Shown in pieces: positions 7,596-15,060 of a stretch of DNA of 27,653 nt (within the stretch, counting starts at the first letter, position 1; every line of letters starts with the position of its first letter). Below the pieces are notes generated by a model that saw nothing but the letters and a program-made list of their open reading frames with translations, ran no database searches and was not told where the DNA came from. A program made the translations under genes and the position numbers. Source of the stretch: VRUB01 sp046758085 (GTDB taxonomy: Bacteria > Pseudomonadota > Gammaproteobacteria > Acidiferrobacterales > SPGG2); NCBI GenBank assembly GCA_046758085.1, contig JBHHZP010000035.1:1-27653 (forward strand). Reading direction: 5' to 3'.

Positions 7596-8468
7596 ATGAG
7601 TACAGCAGAGGCCCCTTCAAGCAATAACGATTTCGTGGATTTCTGGAACGAAGTCTTGGTTCCAAAATTCGTCAAGTACCGCCACATTCTGGTCGGTGGT
7701 CTGACCCACCATAGCGCAAAAATTTTCCCCTCGCTCGAGGTTGGTAAGGGTGAAAAAGCCGTAGACGTGGGATGCGGATTCGGCGACACGGCGTTACAGA
7801 TCGCCAACCTTGTCGGCCCGTCTGGCTCGGTGTTGGGAATCGATTGCTGCGATGCGTTCCTGGAATTTGGCCGCGCGGACGCCAGATCTAGCGGCGTGAC
7901 GAACATCGTCTTCGTCGAGGGCGACGCCCAAAGCTATCCGTTCGATCCCATTTATGACTTTTGTTTCTCGCGATTCGGCACGCAATTCTTCGAGAACCCG
8001 GTTGCTGGACTCAGGAACATGCGGGCCTCCTTGCGACCGGGCGGGGTGATGACGATGATTGTCTGGCGCACTATCGACGACAACCCTTGGCTTGGCCTGC
8101 CCAAGGAACTCGTACTCCAGTATTTACCGCCGCCGGGCGAGGATGCGAGTACCTGTGGTCCCGGCCCGTTCTCCATGGCCAACCCGGACGTGGTCACCAA
8201 GCAGCTCGAGATCGCGGGCTATGAGGATATCCGGTTCGAGCGTATAGATGCCCCCTTGATGGTGGGAAACACGGTGGAAGACGCCATCGGGTTCCAACTC
8301 GCCCTGGGTCCCGCGGGCGAGGTCTACCGAGAAGCCGGCGAGGAAGCGGAGCGACGACACGATGAAATCGTCGCCGCGCTCGGAGCCGAGCTGCGTAAGC
8401 ACGAGACATCCGAAGGCGTTGTCATGGAATCGAGCTCGTGGAAAGTCCGCGCCTGCAAACCGGAATAG
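7596..8468 (+). CDS. Class I SAM-dependent methyltransferase
   Basis: A 290-residue Rossmann-fold methyltransferase. Motif I is VDVGCGFGDT (56-65) and an acidic residue at the end of strand 2 (GIDCCD, Asp83) should bind the ribose of S-adenosylmethionine. GDAQSYPFD follows as motif II, and LRPGGVMTMIVW is the post-II/III region. The C-terminal 130 residues form a substrate-cap-like extension with no recognised motif. The general layout resembles UbiE-like small-molecule methyltransferases; the acceptor cannot be predicted. The start is well supported by CGGAGGAG a few bases upstream. It is a single gene between the formamidase and a repeat-bearing gap. Confidence 0.88.
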   Translation: MSTAEAPSSNNDFVDFWNEVLVPKFVKYRHILVGGLTHHSAKIFPSLEVGKGEKAVDVGCGFGDTALQIANLVGPSGSVLGIDCCDAFLEFGRADARSSGVTNIVFVEGDAQSYPFDPIYDFCFSRFGTQFFENPVAGLRNMRASLRPGGVMTMIVWRTIDDNPWLGLPKELVLQYLPPPGEDASTCGPGPFSMANPDVVTKQLEIAGYEDIRFERIDAPLMVGNTVEDAIGFQLALGPAGEVYREAGEEAERRHDEIVAALGAELRKHETSEGVVMESSSWKVRACKPE

Positions 8469-8750
8469 CGCCCCCTCCGAAACCTCCGGGGTCAACCTCA
8501 TCTCTACCTCCGGCACTTCCGGGGCCGGGTCTTGCTTTTAGTAGTTTTCGCCGGTATCGGGCACAATTCCGTCGAAGGGTTCGGCAGCTCCGTGGGTTCC
8601 TTTGCCGGTAACATTCGGCGCCAGGTCTCACATTCCAACGCGAAAATCAGGCACGATTAGCGTCGATTTTTCGGTAGCCAGAAAAGGGGACATTCCGTTT
8701 TTCTTACCAGGAACAACGCGACCAACGCTTCGTTTGTCGCCTATCGATGA
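8469..8750. repeat. Repeat-bearing gap (diverged 44-bp repeat copy 3 and related motifs)
   Basis: At 8523-8566 GGCCGGGTCTTGCTTTTAGT and the following bases form a diverged copy of the 44-bp repeat seen at 4503 and 12685. At 8617-8640 CGGCGCCAGGTCTCACATTC is a related motif, and at 8681-8696 GAAAAGGGGACATTCC resembles an element end. No gene was found. The gap looks like the residue of one or more Y1-type elements between the methyltransferase and the phosphatase. Confidence 0.55.
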
Positions 8751-9320
8751 TTGGAACTTGGAAAACCTGTGAGTCCCGTATCGTTACACCCTGAGGTCAT
8801 CATCGCGTCGCGGGTGCAAGCGGATCGGCTGCTGATGTCAGAAAGCGGGCCGGCTATCCGCCACATGATCTCGATCGGGGCCCCGGGCGATCCCGCCCCC
8901 GCTGATTTCGAGCGCTGTGCGACGGGGATTCGCTTGGAGTTCCACGACATCACGGAAGATACGGATTTCGAGTTCGGACCCAGGGCGTGGCACGTCGAGC
9001 AAGTGATCGACTTCGCCCGGGCCATCCAGCACGAGGGGGGCACGCTACTGGTGCATTGTGAGGCCGGCATATCGCGCTCCAGTGCCGCCGCGCTGACTGT
9101 GTTCGCGACGTGGTTGGGGGTTGGTAAGGAACAGGACGCGGTGGATAGGACCTACGCAGCCCAACCGCAGGCCTGGCCAAATAGCCTTTTTGTCGAGCTC
9201 GCCGATGATCTACTGGGACGTAACGGCGCGCTGATCGCTGCCGTGACCAAGGCGGTCACAACGCTCGATGTGCGAGATCTTTTGCGTCGTTATGTCCGCG
9301 GTATCGATTGCGATGAATGA
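8751..9320 (+). CDS. Protein tyrosine/dual-specificity phosphatase-like protein
   Basis: A 189-residue cytosolic protein with the cysteine-phosphatase signature HCEAGISR followed by SS (Cys103 nucleophile, Arg109 phosphate binder), at the end of a predicted strand (GGTLLVHC) as in the family. Asp66 or Asp70 in HDITEDTD could be the general acid. Such enzymes dephosphorylate phosphotyrosine or other phosphate monoesters. It lacks the low-molecular-weight PTP N-terminal motif, so it belongs to the DSP-like group (predicted protein tyrosine phosphatase of bacteria). The start is uncertain: TTG at 8751 opens the frame, while GTG at 8769 is an alternative. Neither has a good ribosome-binding site. 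It converges with the small HExxH gene, ending 24 nt from it. Confidence 0.83.
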   Translation: MELGKPVSPVSLHPEVIIASRVQADRLLMSESGPAIRHMISIGAPGDPAPADFERCATGIRLEFHDITEDTDFEFGPRAWHVEQVIDFARAIQHEGGTLLVHCEAGISRSSAAALTVFATWLGVGKEQDAVDRTYAAQPQAWPNSLFVELADDLLGRNGALIAAVTKAVTTLDVRDLLRRYVRGIDCDE

Positions 9321-9344
9321 GACATTCACACTGCGCGAGTTGGA

Positions 9345-9659
9345 TTAACCTTCCTTAGCTTTTTCCTTTTTCTTCTTCTCATTCCACGGGCCCCAGTCCT
9401 CGACGTGGCCCGCCTGAGGATGGTAGGCGCCCGCGAAGCAATGAGCGATCTCATGGCCGAGGGATCCAGTCCAAGCCACCCAGCGTGGGTCAGGCGCGTA
9501 GATGACGCACTCATCGAAATTGCGATAAGCTCGAGGTTGTTCGCCCGGCTCGATCTCGATCCACCTCACCATCGCCGTGCCTCTATCGCTTACGGGATCG
9601 GAATCGGCGAACGACGCCGGCGTGAATACCAGCAGCATGACAGCCAACAACGTTCTCAT
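9345..9659 (-). CDS. Small secreted protein with HExxH zinc-protease motif
   Basis: A 104-residue protein starting with a signal peptide (MRTLLAVMLLVFTPASFA, cleavage near 18). The core is RNFDECVIYAP, then LGHEIAHCFAGAYHP with His69, Glu70, His73 and a further His80 spaced nearly like the third ligand of metzincins, but one residue longer. Cys51 and Cys74 could form a disulfide. The tail is highly charged (EKKKKEKAKEG). I recall other short bacterial secreted proteins with a C-x-IY...LGHE-x2-HC arrangement, but cannot name a family. The frame opens further upstream to 9785, but only the ATG at 9659 gives a clean signal peptide. Its ribosome-binding site is weak. Confidence 0.72.
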   Translation of the reverse strand: MRTLLAVMLLVFTPASFADSDPVSDRGTAMVRWIEIEPGEQPRAYRNFDECVIYAPDPRWVAWTGSLGHEIAHCFAGAYHPQAGHVEDWGPWNEKKKKEKAKEG

Positions 9660-10278
9660 CGTTTGGGGAGAGCGCAATAGCGGGACAAGGCTGGTATCGC
9701 CGAAGCGGGATGTATATTGACACATACGCAGGACCCCCAATGCATAACTGCTAGCTGCTTGGGTACGTCCGGATGTATCCCGCACAATGTTTCAGAGACT
9801 TCTAGCTAGGGGAAAAGCAAGACACGTGCCAACCGGTGCCCCGTCTGTCGAAAAGTGGGTGGCCCAAGCTACTTCGGAAATCGCAGAAAAGCAGCGGATC
9901 GAACCTAACAAAGGTCGGACCAACATAACCAATTGAAAACAAAACCCAAGCTGCGAAAATAAGCCCGGTATTAGAGCTCAGACGCCGCTTTTTGTGGAGG
10001 AAATAAACGTTTTAAGGAGCCCACCCTTGTGCCCCGCGCGCATCGGTTTTTCTGCCCAATCCTATCTGGCCCATCACCCACCGCTGCCACCGGAAAGACT
10101 TTGTGCTCAAGGCCGCCAAAGAGCGCATGTGTTGGCTGTGCTGGTTTTTTTTGAGGCCAACAAACGTTTCGGACTTTGTGCCTTTGGGGTGCACTTGTAT
10201 AAACTCAGTGCGTTGCGTAGGCGTGAGATACCCCAGTTCGGATCGGAACGTGAGTCAGTTCGCCCGGAGAACCTCCTA
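9660..10278. other. Intergenic region dominated by a transposase relic
   Basis: No intact gene. The first 250 nt are the upstream region of the small HExxH gene. From 9913 a mobile-element relic (listed separately) runs to about 10200. The last 80 nt lead into the haloacid dehalogenase gene and carry its ribosome-binding site (GGAG at 10266-10269). Confidence 0.6.
9913..10200 (+). pseudogene. Decayed Y1/RAYT-type transposase element, copy 2 (left flank plus N-terminus)
   Basis: The left 34 nt (starting GGTCGGACCAACATAACC) are identical to 14828-14861, and similarity continues through the flank into the coding part. From about 10030 frames read PRAHR, then after a 1-nt loss FLPNPIWPITHRCHRKDFVL, then KAAKERMCWLCWFF. 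A second frameshift leads to FEANKRFGLCAFG. This matches the N-terminal part of the relic at 5231 and of copy 3. Similarity is lost by about 10200, and the catalytic centre and C-terminus are missing. Confidence 0.72.
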
Positions 10279-11157
10279 ATGATCGAGTTACCGCGCCGGC
10301 CACCGGTCACCGTCCCCACGATTCACCCGCTCCCCGAGTATGCGGTCAGCGACGAGCGCGCCGCCCGTTACGCCGACATGAAAGCAGTTCTGCAGGTGCC
10401 CTGGATGGGTGTGGTGACGATGGCCTATGCCCATTACCCGAACTTCTTCGACGAGCTGTGGCGTGGCCTACGGCCGCTGTGCCTGAGCCAGCTGTTTGTT
10501 GAAGGGGCCCAGGGATTACGCGCGCTTGTCGAACCAGCGGCCCGGGAACTCGCGCCGTCACCCATTGTGGAGCAGCTCAAGAACATGGGCTATGGCGAAC
10601 GTGAGATCGCTGACATCGGCGATATGATCGAGGTGTTCAGCCACGGCAATCCGCTTTACCTGCTCATCGCCACTATGGTTCGGCTCTTGCTCGAAGGCGG
10701 TGAGATGAGCCAAGCGCATGATGCGCCGCCTGTTGCCAGTCGTCACGCGCCGGACACGCACGTGCCCTTCGTCTTGATGGAACCGCACCACGCAGATGCG
10801 CCCACGCGCGCTTTCTACGACGAGGTGAAGGCGGCACTGCGGCTGCCTTTCGTGAACACCGACTATCGCGCATTGGCGCGTTGGCCCAGCTACTTTGCGC
10901 TGGCCTGGGGTGGCATCAAAGGTGTCGTCGGTGCTACGGCCCACGAGGCGTGTTGCCAGGCTGTGCATGATCGCGCCGTGGCGCTGGCGCAGACTCTGCC
11001 CAATCCCGGGCGGCTCACCGCCACGGCACTCAAGGCCGCTGCGGAACAAGACGCACCGCTTCCCGAGATTCTCGAGGTGAGTCGCCTGTTTCAACACCTG
11101 CTGCCGGGGCTGGTGACAAATGTAGCGCTTTTTCGGGGCCAGCTTATCGGATCTTAA
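10279..11157 (+). CDS. DehI-family 2-haloacid dehalogenase (group I)
   Basis: A 292-residue protein of the DehI family, which removes halide from 2-haloalkanoic acids by direct attack of activated water. Its two-repeat architecture is visible: residues about 15-85 (HPLPEYAVSDERAARYADMK, then VPWMG) and about 166-245 (MEPHHADAPTRAFYDEVKAA, then LPFVNTDYRALARWPSYF) align with each other. Asp195 in VNTDYRALA is the likely counterpart of the catalytic Asp189 of DehI; I could not align further active-site residues with confidence. The frame stays open to 9994, but those 95 codons run through a transposase relic. ATG 10279, 9 nt after GGAG, is the natural start. Many family members are untested, so activity is inferred. 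It stands alone after mobile-element debris. Confidence 0.8.
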   Translation: MIELPRRPPVTVPTIHPLPEYAVSDERAARYADMKAVLQVPWMGVVTMAYAHYPNFFDELWRGLRPLCLSQLFVEGAQGLRALVEPAARELAPSPIVEQLKNMGYGEREIADIGDMIEVFSHGNPLYLLIATMVRLLLEGGEMSQAHDAPPVASRHAPDTHVPFVLMEPHHADAPTRAFYDEVKAALRLPFVNTDYRALARWPSYFALAWGGIKGVVGATAHEACCQAVHDRAVALAQTLPNPGRLTATALKAAAEQDAPLPEILEVSRLFQHLLPGLVTNVALFRGQLIGS

Positions 11158-11251
11158 GATATGGGCGTTGACCTACTGTTTTTCTGCCCACACTTAGGGA
11201 GAAAAGGTGTCGGGAACATTTTCTAAACCGCTGTCGAGCAATTCAAACTAA

Positions 11252-11290
11252 TCGCCGTCGACCTCGGTTAGGCGGGGATTTTTTTGACTT
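11252..11290 (+). terminator. Weak terminator-like sequence after the haloacid dehalogenase
   Basis: CGCC and GGCG about 14 nt apart are followed by GGGATTTTTTT. The stem is short, but the GGGGATTTTTTTG end is the same as in the clear terminator at 12596-12620. Probably a weak or decayed terminator for the gene ending at 11157. Confidence 0.35.
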
Positions 11291-11312
11291 CCGTTAACCA
11301 GTAAAAGATACT
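11284..11312 (+). promoter_or_regulatory. Candidate sigma70 promoter for the SMP-30-like gene
   Basis: TTGACT (11284-11289), a 17-nt spacer and GATACT (11307-11312) give a plausible promoter about 100 nt before the start at 11414. Matches are 5/6 and 4/6 by eye. The local DNA is AT-rich compared with the genes around it. Confidence 0.35.
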
Positions 11313-11413
11313 TACCAGCGCTTTAGTAACTATAAATTCTCACCATTAGACTCAAGAACCTAAGTTAGTAAATGCTCTATTTCATTTGAGCTTTCCACCA
11401 TGAGGAGGAAACA

Positions 11414-12535
11414 ATGAAGAAGTTTGTCGTGCTTTCTGTTCTTTTTTTCGTGGCCTTGGCATTTATGGGGACGGCGTCGGCAGATGACGAGGTTGTCGTC
11501 AACCCGGGTGCGGCGTCAGTATTCGCTGAGCTTCCACCCGGGGTGCCTTTCCCTGAGGGGATCACCGCCGATGCCGAGGGTAATATTTATGTTGGCACGT
11601 TTATTTTTGGTTCCGGGAACCAGCTCCTGAAGTTTGACTCCAGTGGAACGCTGCGGGCACAGTTTGACTTTGGCGGGGAGCCGCTTCTGGGACTTGCCTT
11701 TAACCCACGGGACAACAAGGTCTACATTTGCAATGTTGGTATATTGAATGGATTCGGGCCGTCGAGAATTCAGCGAATAGATACCGATTTGATTGGCCCG
11801 GTGGAGGACGTTGCGATTATTGCAAGTGTCGCAGGTGGCGGCGGCATTGGGGCACCGCCTGACCGGACCGTAGTTAATCCTGACACAAGCACCGACACCA
11901 CCACGTTCGGCAATTTCGCTGCGGCCCCTAACGCCTTGGCCTTCAATAGGAAAGGCGACCTTTTCGTGTCCGACTCGTTTCAGGGAGCCGTCTTCAAGAT
12001 TAAGAATCCCACCAAATCTCGAAACGTGTGTCCTACAAACGACCGCTGCGTCAAGACCGTTGCACACGACGGGCTCTTGGCCACGGCCGGTTTCCCACCA
12101 TTCGGGGCGAATGGCATTGCCCTCAGTAGCAACGAGAAAACGGCCTATGTCGCTAACACAGGCGATGATCGAATCTTGGCCGTAGACCTAAAAAAGGGGA
12201 ACGTTAGTGTTTTCGTCGAAAGCATCAACGGCGCGGACGGTCTTGCTTACGGTGGCGATGGCATTCTCTGGGTCGCGGCGAATCAAGCGGACCAAGTCAT
12301 CGCCCTCGATGAGGGTGGTCGTGTACGCGCCAAGCTTGGAGATTTCCTGCGTTTTGAAGACGGCAAGGTTGATGGTCTGCTTTTCCCGGCGAGCCTCGTT
12401 ATCGTCGGAGACGACATATTCGTGACGAATCTGGCCTTTCCGTTGGGATCAGCTCCTGACGAACCTGAGGCAGATACCGACCTGACCACCTACACGGTAT
12501 CGACAATCGAGATCCCGGACGACCTGTCAGATTGA
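11414..12535 (+). CDS. Secreted SMP-30/NHL-type beta-propeller protein
   Basis: A 373-residue exported protein with a clear signal peptide (MKKFVVLSVLFFVALAFMGT, cleaved after TASA at about 23). The mature part shows repeated propeller blades: PEGITADAEGNIYVG, LLGLAFNPRDNKVYI, PNALAFNRKGDLFVSDS, ANGIALSSNEKTAYVANTGD, ADGLAYGGDGILWVA and LLFPASLVIVGDDIFVTN. This is the SMP-30/gluconolactonase and NHL pattern. Such proteins can be calcium-dependent lactonases or binding modules; catalytic residues could not be assigned, so no enzyme activity is claimed. Cys105 and a CPTNDRC loop could form disulfides in the periplasm. The start has a strong ribosome-binding site (GAGGAGGAAAC). It is a single gene with a candidate promoter upstream and a strong terminator downstream. 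Confidence 0.88.
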   Translation: MKKFVVLSVLFFVALAFMGTASADDEVVVNPGAASVFAELPPGVPFPEGITADAEGNIYVGTFIFGSGNQLLKFDSSGTLRAQFDFGGEPLLGLAFNPRDNKVYICNVGILNGFGPSRIQRIDTDLIGPVEDVAIIASVAGGGGIGAPPDRTVVNPDTSTDTTTFGNFAAAPNALAFNRKGDLFVSDSFQGAVFKIKNPTKSRNVCPTNDRCVKTVAHDGLLATAGFPPFGANGIALSSNEKTAYVANTGDDRILAVDLKKGNVSVFVESINGADGLAYGGDGILWVAANQADQVIALDEGGRVRAKLGDFLRFEDGKVDGLLFPASLVIVGDDIFVTNLAFPLGSAPDEPEADTDLTTYTVSTIEIPDDLSD

Positions 12536-12595
12536 TTTATTGGTCGTCGAACCAACAACCTAAAAACAGCTCTTACCCTTTCTTGCAGCTCCTGT

Positions 12596-12620
12596 CCCCG
12601 CCTAGTGCGGGGATTTTTTT
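12596..12620 (+). terminator. Rho-independent terminator of the SMP-30-like gene
   Basis: CCCCGC (12596-12601), loop CTAGT, GCGGGG (12607-12612), then A and seven T (12614-12620). It lies 60 nt after the stop codon at 12535. Confidence 0.85.
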
Positions 12621-12684
12621 GCGGAACTCTACGGGGCCAGGTCTTGACGGAATGTTGCCCAAAGAAAAGATAGGGGGAATAAAG

Positions 12685-12728
12685 GGTCGGGTCTTGTTTT
12701 TAATAGTTTTTTCTGGTCTCAAAGACGA
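12685..12728 (+). repeat. 44-bp dispersed repeat, copy 2
   Basis: Identical to 4503-4546 except for one base (T for C in the middle). It ends 1 nt before a relic of a methyltransferase C-terminus. A related ACGGGGCCAGGTCTTGACGG motif lies just upstream at 12631. Confidence 0.8.
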
Positions 12729-12729
12729 G

Positions 12730-12847
12730 ATGTTGGAGGAGTTGGAAAATCTCCCGAATCCGAATGTTCTTGCGATCGATATCGTCGAAGACTTCGAATG
12801 CCGTACTCGAGCAACTCCGCGAAATCGCAGCTAAACTAGGGAATGAG
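12730..12847 (+). pseudogene. Relic of a type I restriction methyltransferase (HsdM) C-terminus
   Basis: From 12730 the frame reads MLEELENLPNPNVLAIDIVE and then DFE. After one extra base at 12799 a second frame continues AVLEQLREIAAKLGNE. The composite is close to the C-terminal motif I know from type I restriction-modification DNA methyltransferases (LPDPxVLAxEIVEDLExALEQ-type). No upstream methylase motif, HsdS or HsdR is present, so this is a fragment of a lost restriction system. It is joined to the 44-bp repeat with no gap of note. Identification is from motif memory. Confidence 0.5.
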
Positions 12848-13009
12848 GTAGTCAGGTCAGAGAAAACCGGTCCGTCGCGTATGCTAAATTGTAGACTTCG
12901 CCCCTCATACGCGCGCAAGGATCGCGGCGACCCGGGCAGGCGGGCCTGACTGCGATGGTCAAGCTGGGATGGCAAGCACTAAACCGAGAGACGTTGAACT
13001 CTTCCTCCA
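12848..13009. other. Noncoding leader of the PilZ-like gene
   Basis: With the terminator, the repeat and the HsdM relic this completes a gap of about 470 nt without an intact gene (12536-13009). No promoter could be picked out with confidence, and the Shine-Dalgarno region before 13010 is poor (TCCTCCA). Confidence 0.4.
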
Positions 13010-14650
13010 ATGATACTGAAGCTTTCAGTGCCCGAACGTCGTGCAGAAGGTCACGCCGACGTTCCCATGCGGCCTTCGGAGACCAAGCGGTGGCTAGCGA
13101 AGCTGCCAAGCGTGGATCCTGCCGAAGCTGCCCGTCTGCTGCGGGGCGCGTTGCACACGCTCAATCGCCTTGAATTCGCTGGCCGCACCAGGCTGAAACT
13201 CCTCGAACTGTATCAAGACCCCATTGCCACCACTTCCCTGGAGATCCGCAAACGCAAAATCGGACTATCGGTTCCATTATCCCCGGATAATAAGCTCATC
13301 GCTGATCAGATACGGGATGTGCACATCGAAATGGCCTTTGGCTATAAGGCAGTCATCCTGGATGCGGCCGGTGCATCGCCATCGCGTGAAGGATTGAGTG
13401 AATCCGCCTTGGTCACAGCCATCTATCGGGCCATCCGGTATCTGACCGAGGTCATGCACATATCATATCGGAGCTATGCACCGTACCCAGATGGGGCATG
13501 GTCGGAGATCCATGAGCTCTACCGACATGCCTCTTCGCTGGGAGTCCTTACCCAGCGTGTCCAAGACCCGCTAAATTCGGTTAGCGCCGCTAGCAGCATA
13601 CTCGATATTTATAAGCGCGCCTTGCTCCTTGGACTCAGCGACCCCTACCACCTTCCCTACCGTACGGTGGATTGGGTCTACGCCGCGCTTGAAAGCTGGG
13701 CGCAATTGGCCCAGTTGCAGCGAGCACCGGCTACCTCTAATCAGGACCGCTGTCAGTTCGTGATCGACCTGGATCGAGATCGCCCGGGTGAGCCCTATCT
13801 CCCCAATACCGGGATCCCGGATGCAAGCCATCATGTGACGCTCGACACGACGGAGCTTGCCATCGCGATCCACACACAGTTCTGGGCACCGAGCGAAGCT
13901 TTCAATTTGCAGCTCACCGGACAAGGCAGCCTTAACCCTGACCTGGTCCAAGAAATGTTGCGCAGGCTGATTATACGCTGGGGCGTGCGTCCCGTGAGGC
14001 GCTTCTCAAGAAAGCACGTGCAGGGCACGTGGGATCTGACGATCGGGCTCAATGTAGTTCACTACTTTATCAACGATGGAGGGCGGCTCGGAAATCGCGG
14101 TGGTCACGAAGTGGTAACAGCCATTCCAGGCTTCCCTCCATCCCCACCCTACGGCGCGTCCCAATACAGCATGGATTGGGGATCGGGTAACGAAAGTGCT
14201 ACCGGGCTGTATCTCTCCCTGGGTAAGCCGGCTGGTCTTCAGTTGGGAGTCGGGGAGCTCGTCGCCGTCAGGCCCACCGGCCACGACACCGAATGGGCGA
14301 TCGGTGTGATCCGCTGGGTGAAAAGTACGGGTCCTGGGAACGCCGAGGTCGGAATTGAAAGGCTCGGCGCGGCGGCGCGGGCGGTGACCATTCAATCCGT
14401 CGCCTTTGCCTCTGCGACGAAAAGCGACCCCCAAGTGGCTGTTCTAGTACCGGAGGTGAAGCCGCTAAGACAGGACCAGACCTTGATCACAGCCAAGGGC
14501 GTCTTCAAACCCCATGGAGCGTGGCTCATGCAAATGGCCGACACCGAACACATCATACAAGCGAAGCGGCTTGTCGAAAGTACCCGCTCCTTTGACCGGT
14601 TTGAATTTACTATCGCGTATTGGGACGCTCTGCAGTGGGCTCGGAAATAG
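13010..14650 (+). CDS. PilZ-like c-di-GMP effector-type protein
   Basis: A 546-residue cytosolic protein of a proteobacterial family usually linked with PilZ domains. The N-terminal part carries SETKRWLAKLPSVDPAEAAR and ALHTLNRLEF (about 23-55). A helical middle has YRAIRYLTEVMHISYRSYAP and DGAWSEIHELYRHA (about 139-174). The C-terminal part has the beta-barrel-like LGVGELVAVRP, WAIGVIRWVKS and AEVGIERLGAAARAVTI (about 412-461). The canonical RxxxR and DxSxxG c-di-GMP motifs are not visible, so if it binds the nucleotide it is atypical; a role in surface behaviour is only a guess. The start is uncertain: ATG 13010 and ATG 13067 (before RPSETKRWL) are both possible. Neither has a good ribosome-binding site. 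Confidence 0.72.
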   Translation: MILKLSVPERRAEGHADVPMRPSETKRWLAKLPSVDPAEAARLLRGALHTLNRLEFAGRTRLKLLELYQDPIATTSLEIRKRKIGLSVPLSPDNKLIADQIRDVHIEMAFGYKAVILDAAGASPSREGLSESALVTAIYRAIRYLTEVMHISYRSYAPYPDGAWSEIHELYRHASSLGVLTQRVQDPLNSVSAASSILDIYKRALLLGLSDPYHLPYRTVDWVYAALESWAQLAQLQRAPATSNQDRCQFVIDLDRDRPGEPYLPNTGIPDASHHVTLDTTELAIAIHTQFWAPSEAFNLQLTGQGSLNPDLVQEMLRRLIIRWGVRPVRRFSRKHVQGTWDLTIGLNVVHYFINDGGRLGNRGGHEVVTAIPGFPPSPPYGASQYSMDWGSGNESATGLYLSLGKPAGLQLGVGELVAVRPTGHDTEWAIGVIRWVKSTGPGNAEVGIERLGAAARAVTIQSVAFASATKSDPQVAVLVPEVKPLRQDQTLITAKGVFKPHGAWLMQMADTEHIIQAKRLVESTRSFDRFEFTIAYWDALQWARK

Positions 14651-14827
14651 CCAAGTACGGTGTAGGGATGTTCACATCGTTTTGAAGTGCCCCAAACAAC
14701 GCACACTATTGAGCTTCGGGTAATATACTGACGCTATTGGAACAACTTTGCCTGGTTCCAGAACGCCGTGACCAGTGTCGTGCGACGTTGCATGCGGTGT
14801 AACGCGCGACGCGGGACTAGTAACAAG

Positions 14828-15040
14828 GGTCGGACCAACATAACCAATTGAAAACAAAACCGAACATGCAAAAATAAGCGCTGTATTGGCGCTCAGACGC
14901 CGCTTATCGTGGGGGACAGGAACGCTTTAAAGAGTCAGCACTTGCCCTGCGCGCAGCCGTCTTTTCTGCCAAATCATGTCTGGCACATCGCCCACCGGCG
15001 CCACAGGAAAGACTTTCTGCGCAAGTTCGCCAAACGATAA
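14828..15040 (+). pseudogene. Decayed Y1/RAYT-type transposase element, copy 3
   Basis: The first 34 nt equal 9913-9946. The flank then stays similar to copy 2 through AGACGCCGCTT into the coding part. From TTG 14942 it reads LPCAQPSFLPNHVWHIAHRR, then HRKDFLRKFAKR and a TAA at 15038. Of the three copies, this one keeps the most family-like NHVWHIAHR motif. It ends 20 nt before the MITE-like element. Confidence 0.72.
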
Positions 15041-15060
15041 GGGGTCGTAGAGAGCAAATA

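Noticed and set aside
7325..7906. 193-codon minus-strand frame across the methyltransferase start
   Set aside because: It runs antisense into the methyltransferase gene and has no motif or ribosome-binding site.
12532..12834. 100-codon frame after the SMP-30 gene
   Set aside because: It crosses a strong terminator and the 44-bp repeat; only its last part, the HsdM-like relic, has meaning.
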